Positions 13,563 through 22,097 of a stretch of DNA of 34,168 nucleotides are shown here, piece after piece. Within the stretch, counting starts at the first letter, position 1, and each line of letters opens with the position of its first letter. Origin of the DNA: Nostoc sp. CCCryo 231-06 (GTDB lineage: Bacteria > Cyanobacteriota > Cyanobacteriia > Cyanobacteriales > Nostocaceae); contig JAHCSU010000569.1 in assembly GCA_023522315.1 (NCBI GenBank), positions 1 to 34,168 on the forward strand, written 5' to 3'. A model generated the notes under the pieces. It saw only the letters and a list, made by a program, of their open reading frames with translations, was not told where the DNA came from and did no database searches. A program made the translations under genes and the position numbers.

Positions 13563-15224
13563 ATGAATTACAAAAATAATCAGCAATTTGATGTGATTGT
13601 CCTGGGTTCTGGACTTGCCGGCTCGATTTTAGCAACGATTTTAGCAAAACATAATCTTCGAGTTTTGATGATAGATAAAGGTACTCACCCTCGATTTGCC
13701 ATCGGCGAAGCAATGACTCCTGATACAGATTTGATGATGAGTATTCTCAGCTATCAATATTCTGTTCCAGAAATCGGCCATCTGAGTTCCTTTGACAATA
13801 TTTGTGATCATATATCTCCTTCTGCTTGTGGATTAAAACGCTCTTTTAACTTCATTTACCATCGAGAAGGTAAAAAACAGACTCTACAAGAATGTAACAA
13901 AGTTGGTGTTCATCCTAGCAGCCACTTATTTCGACAAGATATAGACCAATATATGGTAGATGTGGCTGTAAAATATGGAGTTAAACTTTTAGAAAACACG
14001 CAAATTAAAGAATTAAATATCGAAAAATCAGGAGTTAAAATCCACATAGAAACTGGTGAGCATTTTACTGCTAATTATTTAGTTGATGGCAGTGGTTATA
14101 ATTCTCTGCTTAGTAGTAAATTAAATTTGCGAGACAATCCAATCAAGTTTAAAACTCATTCCAGAAGTATTTTTACCCACATGATTGGGGTAAAAAGGTA
14201 TGATGATTGTATTCAAGCAGATAAAAATAGCCCAGAAGAACTCCTCTGGTATCAAGGAACTCTTCATCACGTATTTGATGGCGGTTGGATGTGGGTTATC
14301 CCCTTTAATAATCATCAAAGATCCCATAATCCAATTTGTAGTATAGGAGTCAACTTCGACTGCCGACGCTTCCCTAAAACTGATATATCTCCAGAACAAG
14401 AGTTTCAAGATTTACTTTTCCGTTTCCCTGGTGTTGCTGTTCAGTTTGAAAATGCTAAACCTGTTCGCAATTGGATATCCACGGAACGCCTGCAATATTC
14501 GTCTCATTCATGTATGGGAGAAAGATTTTACCTACTTCCTCATGCTGCGGGATTTATCGATCCGCTTTATTCCTTTGGCTTAGTAAATACTTGTACTATC
14601 ATCATTCCCTTAGCTGCTAGAATCATGAAAGCTATTGGCAAGAATAATTATGCAAAAGAGCATTTCGCTGATATAGAAAGTTTACAACATCAGCTTTTTG
14701 ACTATAATGATAATCTAGTTAACTGTTCGTATATCTCTTTTACTAATTTTAATCTTTGGGATGCCTGGAGACGTGTTTGGTTATTAGGAAGCTTTACACG
14801 TCAGATGAAAGCTGGAATCAAAAAAAGACTCAAGATTGCAGCAGGTAAAGGTGAAGAATTAGCTAACCTAGAAGAGAATAGTTTAGATAGTTTAACTCCT
14901 AGTTATCAAGGATTAGGTGATAATTTTTTCTCAAAAGCAACTGCAACAATTGAAAATGTCCAGGCAGGTTTACTATCTGCGGACGAGGCTGCAATTCAGA
15001 TAATGTCTTTGATTAAGTCGATTGATTTTCTCCCGCCGAATTTTTGGAATTTGGCAGATAGCTCCCAAAAACATATAGATACTGAATCTGATTTTTGTAG
15101 AACCGAATACTCACGTTTTTTATCTTGGATTAAAAAATCTCACAAACCAGAAGTGAAAAAGTATTTTGACTACGACGTACAAGATTTGGTAGCTGCCATC
15201 GGGTTAGCTACAGCTAATAAGTAA
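13563..15224 (+). CDS. Flavin-dependent halogenase 1 (tryptophan-halogenase superfamily)
   Basis: A 553-aa FAD-dependent protein. The nucleotide-binding GSGLAG (15-20) fits GxGxxG. WMWVIP (242-247) is the WxWxIP signature of flavin-dependent halogenases, and FIDPLYSFG (331-339) is the Fx.Px.Sx.G motif. K92 (CGLKRSF) is a candidate for the lysine that forms the active halogenating species. The family uses reduced FAD from a separate reductase, O2 and halide to halogenate electron-rich aromatic rings. The likely substrate is the phenol ring of salicylate, free or on the ACP. The gene is between the AcpS-like gene and the KSIII-ACP gene and has a diverged copy on the other side of the latter (halogenase 2). 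It is ~60 aa longer than that copy at the C-terminus. Halide identity and ring position cannot be read from sequence by eye. Confidence 0.85.
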   Translation: MNYKNNQQFDVIVLGSGLAGSILATILAKHNLRVLMIDKGTHPRFAIGEAMTPDTDLMMSILSYQYSVPEIGHLSSFDNICDHISPSACGLKRSFNFIYHREGKKQTLQECNKVGVHPSSHLFRQDIDQYMVDVAVKYGVKLLENTQIKELNIEKSGVKIHIETGEHFTANYLVDGSGYNSLLSSKLNLRDNPIKFKTHSRSIFTHMIGVKRYDDCIQADKNSPEELLWYQGTLHHVFDGGWMWVIPFNNHQRSHNPICSIGVNFDCRRFPKTDISPEQEFQDLLFRFPGVAVQFENAKPVRNWISTERLQYSSHSCMGERFYLLPHAAGFIDPLYSFGLVNTCTIIIPLAARIMKAIGKNNYAKEHFADIESLQHQLFDYNDNLVNCSYISFTNFNLWDAWRRVWLLGSFTRQMKAGIKKRLKIAAGKGEELANLEENSLDSLTPSYQGLGDNFFSKATATIENVQAGLLSADEAAIQIMSLIKSIDFLPPNFWNLADSSQKHIDTESDFCRTEYSRFLSWIKKSHKPEVKKYFDYDVQDLVAAIGLATANK

Positions 15225-15241
15225 GGAAATTCAAAAAAGTA

Positions 15242-16726
15242 GTGATTACGATTAGTCATCCGATAGGGATTCGCTCACTGGGAGTAAGCTTTCCCAGCAT
15301 CATACGGACAAACAATCCTGATTTGATTGCTCAGACTCCCCCTAGACGAGCAAGGTTATCTCACTCTCATGAACTTGACATCTGGTCACAGGAAGTAGCA
15401 CCGTATCTATCAGATCCTTTTCGGGGTAATGTAGAGCGGCGGGTACTTGGCCCGGACGAATCATCGCTGATGCTAGAGTATCAAGCTGCTCAGGATGCCC
15501 TTGATGCTGCAAAACTTTCACCTGAGGAAATCGATTTAGCGATCGTGGCATCGCTCTTTCCTGAACAAATCATACATGGCAATGCTGTTGATCTTGCACG
15601 TGAACTAAAACTGCTTTGTCCCGCCTGGAATTTGGAATCGACCTGCTCAAGTGCTTTGATAGCACTGCAAAACGCCTGTGCGCTAATCCAGGCTGGAATA
15701 TATCGCAGGATACTAGTTATTACCTCGCACATTGGGTCTAACTCAGTCGATGAAGAAGATACTCTCTCTCGGTCTATGGGTGATGCAGCAGGAGCCTTTG
15801 TGGTCGATTCTCTGAAAGCGAATCAGGGTATTCTTGGGATGAAAATCATTAATACTGCCGTTACGGCTGGTGCTTACTTACATGAATTAGTAACAGACGA
15901 CCAGGGTAAACCTCGAATGTCCACTCGGACGGGGGAAAATGCTAGTATGCTCGCCGAAACAGCTGTAGATTTCGTCCGTACCTGCTGCAAAGAAGCTGTT
16001 GCATCTGCTGGTGTAACCCTGGATAAAATTGATTTTTTTGGCTTCAATACTCCTACACCTTGGTATGCCAACGTCTGTACCAGAGCATTGGGTATTAACC
16101 CTGAACGCACCATTAATCTCTACCCTCGATACGCTAACATCGGCCCAGTATTTCCCATTGCCAATTTGTACCATGCAGCCCTTGCAGGACAAATTCGTGA
16201 AAATGATTTAGTCCTCATTTATACCAACGGAGCAGGAGCTACTGCTGGGGCAATGGTCATGCGCTGGGGTGATGTAGCCATCGGGTCAGTTCCTACCGCA
16301 CCGATTAGCGTAACTCCAGAGCAAGAGAAAGTTTATTTAGATACACAAGCAAGTGTAAGACCCATTTCTATCTCAAAAGAGGGTTTCTCACAAATAGAAC
16401 TCCTTGCTGTCCAAGCAGAAAAACGACGGCAGATATTAGAAACTTATTTGATGCAAATACTTAGTGAATTACTAAAACTTCCTAGCAGTAAAATCAATAA
16501 TCAGCAATCGTTTACCTACTTAATTGATTCATTAATAGCCTTGGAACTCAGAAGAAGAATTGATTCTGACTTAGAGTTATTAGTGCCAATGGAAAAATTT
16601 TTCAAAAATAGCAGCATTGCTAAAATGGCTGATTTATTGATGGAGAAGTTAGCGATCGCATCACTAAATATACCCCAATCTTTGTCTCCTGAAATAGGGG
16701 AAAATATCGAAGAAATTACACTTTAA
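15242..16726 (+). CDS. Ketosynthase III-like protein fused to a C-terminal carrier domain
   Basis: A 494-aa fusion starting at GTG, with AAGGAA overlapping the previous stop. Residues 1-345 form a KAS III (FabH-like) thiolase fold: active-site Cys C135 in LESTCSSALIAL, and the GAGATAGAMVMRW end. The position of the FabH catalytic histidine (HQAN) reads FNTPTPW, so His is N269, while the second Asn appears kept (N299 in YANIG). Residues ~390-475 are a carrier domain with the phosphopantetheine serine S430 in YLIDSLIALEL. KSIII-like proteins in secondary metabolism start chains or act as acyltransferases. Between two halogenases and before the NRPS, it could move a (halogenated) salicyl group between carriers or add a unit to it. 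The His change argues against ordinary malonyl decarboxylation. Confident on architecture, not on reaction. Confidence 0.82.
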   Translation: MITISHPIGIRSLGVSFPSIIRTNNPDLIAQTPPRRARLSHSHELDIWSQEVAPYLSDPFRGNVERRVLGPDESSLMLEYQAAQDALDAAKLSPEEIDLAIVASLFPEQIIHGNAVDLARELKLLCPAWNLESTCSSALIALQNACALIQAGIYRRILVITSHIGSNSVDEEDTLSRSMGDAAGAFVVDSLKANQGILGMKIINTAVTAGAYLHELVTDDQGKPRMSTRTGENASMLAETAVDFVRTCCKEAVASAGVTLDKIDFFGFNTPTPWYANVCTRALGINPERTINLYPRYANIGPVFPIANLYHAALAGQIRENDLVLIYTNGAGATAGAMVMRWGDVAIGSVPTAPISVTPEQEKVYLDTQASVRPISISKEGFSQIELLAVQAEKRRQILETYLMQILSELLKLPSSKINNQQSFTYLIDSLIALELRRRIDSDLELLVPMEKFFKNSSIAKMADLLMEKLAIASLNIPQSLSPEIGENIEEITL

Positions 16727-16730
16727 AACT

Positions 16731-18209
16731 ATGGAAAATTCCACCAAGCAATTCGATGTTATCATTTTAGGCTCTGGGATTAGCGGCTCTACTTTAGCTA
16801 CCATTTTAGCAAAACACCAAGTTAGAGTTTTGATTATCGATAAAGGAACTCATCCTAGATTTGCCATTGGTGAGGCACTTACTTCTCATACAGAGAAATT
16901 ATTTTCACTTTTGAGTCATCAATATGGCATTCCTGAATTCGATCACCTAAGTTCCTTCCACAAAATAAATAAACATCTTAAAAATTGTGGTTGTGGCTAT
17001 AAGCGATCTTTCGGATTCCTTTATCATCAAGAAGGAAAAGAACAATTACCACAAGAAAGGATTCAATGGGGAACTGGTCATGACAGCCATTTATTTCGTC
17101 AAGAAATAGATCATTATCTTCTGAAAACAGCGAACAATTATGGAGCTAAATTCCTATGTGAAACAACTGTTAGCGATATAAAGATAGATGCAAGCAAAGT
17201 TGAGGTTAAGCTCGAAAGTGGTGAACAATTTACTGCTGATTATTTGGTTGATGCTAGCGGCTACAATTCTATCCTCGCTGAAAAACTTAATTTAAGAGAA
17301 AAACCAACTCGCTTTAAGACTCATTCTAGAAGTATTTTTACTCACATGATCGGAGTAAAAAATACTGATGATTGTCTCAAAGAAACTAATGCGAATATAA
17401 TGCCTTTTTATCAAGGAACTGTTCATCATATTTTTGATGGCGGTTGGATGTGGGTTATTCCGTTTAATAATCATGAAAACTCAAGCAATCCCATTTGCAG
17501 CGTCGGACTAAATCTCGATCCTCGGCGTTTTCCTAAAAATAATAATCTGTCTCCCGATCAGGAGTTTAAACATTTTATCTCACTATTTCCAAGCATTCCC
17601 CTTCAGTTTGAAAATGCAAAACCTGTTCGTAACTGGGTAGCAACAGATCGGCTGCAATATTCATCTTCTTCATGTGTGGGAGAAAGATTTTATATTCTTC
17701 CTCATGCTACAGGAGCTATTGATGCTATTTTTTCTGTGGGAGTAGCACAGACTTTTATAACTATTAGTCCGCTAGCAGCATTGATTTTGAAAGCTATTGC
17801 TAACAAAGACTTTACGACCAAAAACTTTGCTTCTCTTGGGCGTTTACAACAAGACATTTTTGACTACAACGACAAAATAGCAAATTGTACCTACATTTCT
17901 TTTAGGAACTTTAATTTAATGAATGCATGGCTACGGGTTTGGCTATTGCAACACATGATGAGTGTTGCCAAACTGTCATCTACAAGGCTTCTTGGGTTAG
18001 CTCTAGAAACCCACAAGGGATACAAGGATAGGGATTGGTCGAGATTTACTAATATTGATTATTTAAAAGACATAGATCCTCGCACTGAAGGATGGGGCAA
18101 CAGTTACGTACAAAAAGCTATTTTAGAAGTTGAAAAAGTAGAACAAAACTTGCTCTCTGCCGATGAAGCAGCTATTAACATTATTTCATTGCTCAATTCA
18201 ACTAGTTAG
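16731..18209 (+). CDS. Flavin-dependent halogenase-like protein 2, diverged motif
   Basis: A 492-aa paralog of the halogenase encoded upstream, similar over its length. GSGISG (14-19), the candidate catalytic lysine K91 (CGYKRSF) and WMWVIP (239-244) are all kept. The Fx.Px.Sx.G position reads AIDAIFSVG (329-337): F and P are both replaced by Ala, while S and G remain. That motif lines the tunnel between FAD and the substrate site in this family, so the enzyme may work on another substrate or position, have monooxygenase-like behaviour, or be a non-halogenating partner. Its ATG is 4 bp after the KSIII-ACP stop, so co-expression is near certain. The shared sequence points to a duplication that left the KSIII gene between the two copies. 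Confidence 0.8.
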   Translation: MENSTKQFDVIILGSGISGSTLATILAKHQVRVLIIDKGTHPRFAIGEALTSHTEKLFSLLSHQYGIPEFDHLSSFHKINKHLKNCGCGYKRSFGFLYHQEGKEQLPQERIQWGTGHDSHLFRQEIDHYLLKTANNYGAKFLCETTVSDIKIDASKVEVKLESGEQFTADYLVDASGYNSILAEKLNLREKPTRFKTHSRSIFTHMIGVKNTDDCLKETNANIMPFYQGTVHHIFDGGWMWVIPFNNHENSSNPICSVGLNLDPRRFPKNNNLSPDQEFKHFISLFPSIPLQFENAKPVRNWVATDRLQYSSSSCVGERFYILPHATGAIDAIFSVGVAQTFITISPLAALILKAIANKDFTTKNFASLGRLQQDIFDYNDKIANCTYISFRNFNLMNAWLRVWLLQHMMSVAKLSSTRLLGLALETHKGYKDRDWSRFTNIDYLKDIDPRTEGWGNSYVQKAILEVEKVEQNLLSADEAAINIISLLNSTS

Positions 18210-18531
18210 CTATTTAGATCATGTGGATTGCTAGATACTGAACAACGGTTTATGGATATATTAAACTCGAAAAAATTCAGTATGAGCTTTATGGCTTTTT
18301 CATTTTGGAGCCAAATATTCTTGAAAAAGGAAGTAAGACCTTATTATTTTAAATTCAAGGATTTTGTAGATGCAACTCGTTGGAAAGTTGAGATTTAATA
18401 AATTAGCTTAAATATTTTGCCCTTAAACATTACAAATATGATGATGTAGATGAATATCTAGGGGCAATAGAGGGAAAAAGTTGTGGGAATAGTTGACACA
18501 AAAATCCTACTAAATTTGAGGAACATATATT
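18210..18531 (+). other. Gap between halogenase 2 and first NRPS
   Basis: 322 AT-rich bases inside the operon, the longest gap on this strand. A 48-codon frame (18252-18398, ATG, no clear ribosome site) encodes a basic/aromatic peptide with no recognised domain, and a second short open stretch (about 18402-18496) ends KYDDVDEYLG...GNS. Both look like remnants rather than genes. The end carries the GAGGA ribosome site (18518-18522) that supports the GTG start of the NRPS. No promoter recognised. Confidence 0.5.
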
Positions 18532-21500
18532 GTGAATTTAAGTGAGCTTTTAACTGAACTGTGTCTTGCCAATGTTAAGTTGTGGGTTGATGATCATGAT
18601 AGTAATCAACTACGCATTCGTGCCCCAAAAGGAGTAATAACGCCAGAGTTACAAAAATTACTCAGTGAACAAAAAGCGGAGATTCTCTTACTACTGCGGG
18701 AAAATAGTGCTGGTGTAAAAACTGCAAATTTACCATATATAAATCCTTGCTCAGAACAGCGTTACGCACCTTTTCCCCTCACTGATATACAACATGCTTT
18801 CTGGATTGGTCGCAGTGGGATATTAGAGTTAGGTAATGTTGCTAATCATGGTTACTACGAAATTGAAAGTAACAACTTAGACCTAGAAGGATTAAGCTGG
18901 TCACTACAACAATTAATTGAACGTCACGATATGCTCCGGGCTATAGTGTTACCAGATGGTCAGCAGCAAATTCTCGAAAAAGTACCTCCCTATCAAATTG
19001 AAATATTGGATTTGAGGGGACAGGAGGAAAAAGCAGTAGTTGCTCAAATTGAGGCTATTCGTCAGCGGATGTCTCATCAAGTACTACCAACAGACAAATG
19101 GCCTTTGTTTGAATTTCGAGTAACACGTTTAGACGAAGAGCGTTTTCGATTGCATGTCAGCTATGATTTGCAAATATTTGACGCTTGGAGCTTGTTTCGT
19201 TTATTTGATGAATGGTATCAACTTTACCAAAATCCTCAGAAGCAATTGACTCCACTAGAATTAACATTTCGAGACTATGTTTTAGCAGAACAGGCTTTGC
19301 AAGATACGGAATTGTACAAGCGATCGCAACAGTATTGGTTCAATCGCTTAGACACCTTACCTCCACCTCCCGACTTACCTCTAGCTAAAAATCCCAAGGA
19401 ACTTAAGCAGCATCGGTGTCAGCGTTATGAAGGGCGATTAGAACAAACTGAATGGCAAAAACTCAAGCAGCGGGCTGCTGATGCTGGTTTAACGCCCTCT
19501 GGTGTTTTACTTGCCGCTTTTGCCGAAATTTTGACTGTTTGGAGTCATAATACTCAATTTACCATCAATTTAGCCCTGTTTAATCGTCTGCCACTGCACG
19601 ACCAAGTAAACGATATTCTAGGAGATTTCACTTCTATCACTCTCTTAGCTGTAGATAATTCAACATCTGAAGCATTTAGCGATCGCGCTGTTCGCCTACA
19701 GCAGCAACTGTGGCAAGATTTAGAACACCGCTATATTAGTGGAGTGCGCGTAGTCCGGGAACTTGCACGCAGGAAAGGAATAGTTCCTAGTGCTATGCCG
19801 GTTGTATTCACCAGCACTATAGGTTTTAGTTCACTGGGACAAGAAACCTCAACTTTTAGTCATTTTGGAGAATTGGTATATGGTATTAGCCAAGCTTCGC
19901 AAGCTTGGATGGATGTTCAAGTCTGGGAAGAAAAGGGGGAATTGACATTTAACTGGGATGTAGTCGCAGAACTTTTCCCTGAAGGTTTAATTAAAGATAT
20001 GTTCGCGGCTTATTGTCGCTTTCTTCAACAACTAGCTACTTCCACCTCAGTCTGGCTAGAGACTAACAGACAAATGGTGCCTTTTAACCAATTAGCGCTG
20101 CGTGATGCTGTCAATTCCACTGCTGCACCAATTCCCGATGAAATGCTGCATACTTTGTTTGCCAAGCAAGTACAAATTAGGAAAAATGAGTGTGCAGTCG
20201 TTTCTTCTCAACGCAGTCTCACTTACCAGGAGTTATCCGAACTATCGAATCAAGTTGGTCATAGGCTGCGTGATTTAGGGACTCGTCCTAACCAACTGGT
20301 AGCAGTAGTTATGGAAAAGGGATGGGAGCAAATTGTGGCTGTATTGGGCATTTTAGCTGCTGGTGCGGCCTATGTGCCAATTGATCCTGGACTTCCACAA
20401 GAACGCAGGCAATATCTGTTAGAAAATAGTCAAGCTAGTATCGTTCTCACTCAATCTTGGCTGAATGAGAAATTGGCTTGGAGTGAAGAAGTTATTAGAC
20501 TGTGTATAGATAACGCAGAGTTAGCAGATGAAAGTATCTTACCTTTAGAACCAGTCCAGACATCCGCCGATTTAGCTTACCTGATTTACACATCTGGTTC
20601 TACAGGTTTTCCTAAAGGAGTAAAGATTAACCATTGTGGTGCAGTGAATACCATTGGAGATATTAATCAACGCTTTGGTGTTAACTCTGGCGATCGCATC
20701 TTAGCTTTATCTTCCCTCAGTTTTGACCTTTCAGTTTATGACGTTTTCGGGACTTTAGCAGCAGGTGGAACAATTATTATCCCTGATGCATCTAGCGATC
20801 GCGAACCAGCCCACTGGGTCGAGTTGATAGTGCAGCACCATGTCACCGTCTGGAACTCAGTACCAGCTTTAATGCAGATGCTAGTAGACTATGCTAGCGA
20901 TCGCCCTCAAGTTTTAGCAAATCTGCGGTTGATCTTACTCAGTGGAGATTGGCTACCACTAACCTTACCCGACCAAATTAAAGACCTGATTCCCAACCCC
21001 GATATTCAAGTAATCAGCTTAGGGGGCGCAACAGAAGCATCTATCTGGTCTATTCTTTACCCAATTCAAGCAGTTGACCCTGCTTGGAAAAGCATTCCTT
21101 ACGGTCAGCCGATGGCAAATCAGCGCTTTTATATACTCAATAAATTGCTAGAACCCTCTCCTGTGTGGGTTTCAGGGGAACTTTTTATCGGCGGAATTGG
21201 ACTAGCTGAGGGTTACTGGGGCGACGAAAGCAAGACCACGGCTAGTTTTATTACCCATCCTCTTAACAACGAACGACTGTACCGTACAGGCGATTTAGGT
21301 CGTTATCTTCCCGATGGTAATATCGAATTTCTGGGTCGAGAAGACTGCCAAATTAAGATCGGTGGTTATCGAATTGAATTAGGTGAAATTGAAGCAGTAT
21401 TAATGCAACATTCTGCTGTGCGTCAAGGGGTAGTAACTGTAGTAGGTGAGGTGAAATCCAAGCGACTAGTAGCTTATGTAGTGCCCCATCAAGAAATATC

Positions 21501-22011
21501 AACAGATGCCCTGCACTGTTTTCTACAAGATAAATTGCCAGAGTATATGCTGCCATCAGCCTTCCTTTTTCTAGACACTCTACCACTTTCAGCAAATGGG
21601 AAAGTAGACCGTCGGGCGCTCCCTAATCCAGAAGGTTTGCTACCAGATTTGAAGATTGCTTATGTAGCGCCCAAAAATAATATTGAACAAACCATTGCTA
21701 GTGTTTGGCAAGTAGTATTAAAAGTAGAAAAGGTGGGAGTACTTCATAAATTCTTTGAATTAGGTGGAAATTCGTTACTTCTCATAGAAATTTATGGAAA
21801 ACTCAAAAAGGAATTACCAGAAGAAACGTTGTCTCTATCAATAGCTGACTTGTTTAACTACTCAACTATTCGGGCTTTATCCGACCATTTAAATGGTAAT
21901 CCAAAAATAGCATTTTTAAAAGATAAAATGACTGACTCAGATTTGAACAAAGAATTAAATGATGGTAAAAATCGCCTAAAACAGAGATATGAAAAATCTG
22001 TCAAAACTTAA
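18532..22011 (+). CDS. NRPS: TubC docking - Cy - A(Cys) - PCP
   Basis: 1159 aa, GTG start with GAGGA 9 bp before it. Residues 1-55 match the TubC N-terminal docking domain (NLSELLTEL...GVITPELQ), used to accept a chain from a separate partner. A heterocyclisation domain (about 75-500) carries DLQIFDAWS (D212, D217, S220), the DxxxxDxxS Cy signature replacing HHxxxDG. The adenylation domain (about 540-1040) has YTSGSTGFPKG and catalytic K1024; aligning its pocket with GrsA gives D732, L733, Y736, N775, L802, S804, L830, I838, W839, i.e. DLYNLSLIW, the cysteine code known from bacitracin- and pyochelin-type systems. PCP serine is S1081 (LGGNSLL). A ~40-residue polar tail may dock to the PKS. 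Expected product: salicyl-thiazoline on the PCP. There is no aryl carrier domain at the front, consistent with the free ACP. Confidence 0.92.
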   Translation: MNLSELLTELCLANVKLWVDDHDSNQLRIRAPKGVITPELQKLLSEQKAEILLLLRENSAGVKTANLPYINPCSEQRYAPFPLTDIQHAFWIGRSGILELGNVANHGYYEIESNNLDLEGLSWSLQQLIERHDMLRAIVLPDGQQQILEKVPPYQIEILDLRGQEEKAVVAQIEAIRQRMSHQVLPTDKWPLFEFRVTRLDEERFRLHVSYDLQIFDAWSLFRLFDEWYQLYQNPQKQLTPLELTFRDYVLAEQALQDTELYKRSQQYWFNRLDTLPPPPDLPLAKNPKELKQHRCQRYEGRLEQTEWQKLKQRAADAGLTPSGVLLAAFAEILTVWSHNTQFTINLALFNRLPLHDQVNDILGDFTSITLLAVDNSTSEAFSDRAVRLQQQLWQDLEHRYISGVRVVRELARRKGIVPSAMPVVFTSTIGFSSLGQETSTFSHFGELVYGISQASQAWMDVQVWEEKGELTFNWDVVAELFPEGLIKDMFAAYCRFLQQLATSTSVWLETNRQMVPFNQLALRDAVNSTAAPIPDEMLHTLFAKQVQIRKNECAVVSSQRSLTYQELSELSNQVGHRLRDLGTRPNQLVAVVMEKGWEQIVAVLGILAAGAAYVPIDPGLPQERRQYLLENSQASIVLTQSWLNEKLAWSEEVIRLCIDNAELADESILPLEPVQTSADLAYLIYTSGSTGFPKGVKINHCGAVNTIGDINQRFGVNSGDRILALSSLSFDLSVYDVFGTLAAGGTIIIPDASSDREPAHWVELIVQHHVTVWNSVPALMQMLVDYASDRPQVLANLRLILLSGDWLPLTLPDQIKDLIPNPDIQVISLGGATEASIWSILYPIQAVDPAWKSIPYGQPMANQRFYILNKLLEPSPVWVSGELFIGGIGLAEGYWGDESKTTASFITHPLNNERLYRTGDLGRYLPDGNIEFLGREDCQIKIGGYRIELGEIEAVLMQHSAVRQGVVTVVGEVKSKRLVAYVVPHQEISTDALHCFLQDKLPEYMLPSAFLFLDTLPLSANGKVDRRALPNPEGLLPDLKIAYVAPKNNIEQTIASVWQVVLKVEKVGVLHKFFELGGNSLLLIEIYGKLKKELPEETLSLSIADLFNYSTIRALSDHLNGNPKIAFLKDKMTDSDLNKELNDGKNRLKQRYEKSVKT

Positions 22012-22097
22012 ATCTAGCTTGATCTTGGAGGCGAAACCAGCACAGATTAAATAGGATTTCTATACATAGAAACTAATAAAATTACAGAAAAAAAGCT

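Noticed and set aside
15242-16726. Housekeeping FabH
   Set aside because: The fused carrier domain, the missing catalytic His and the position in a biosynthetic operon do not fit fatty-acid initiation.
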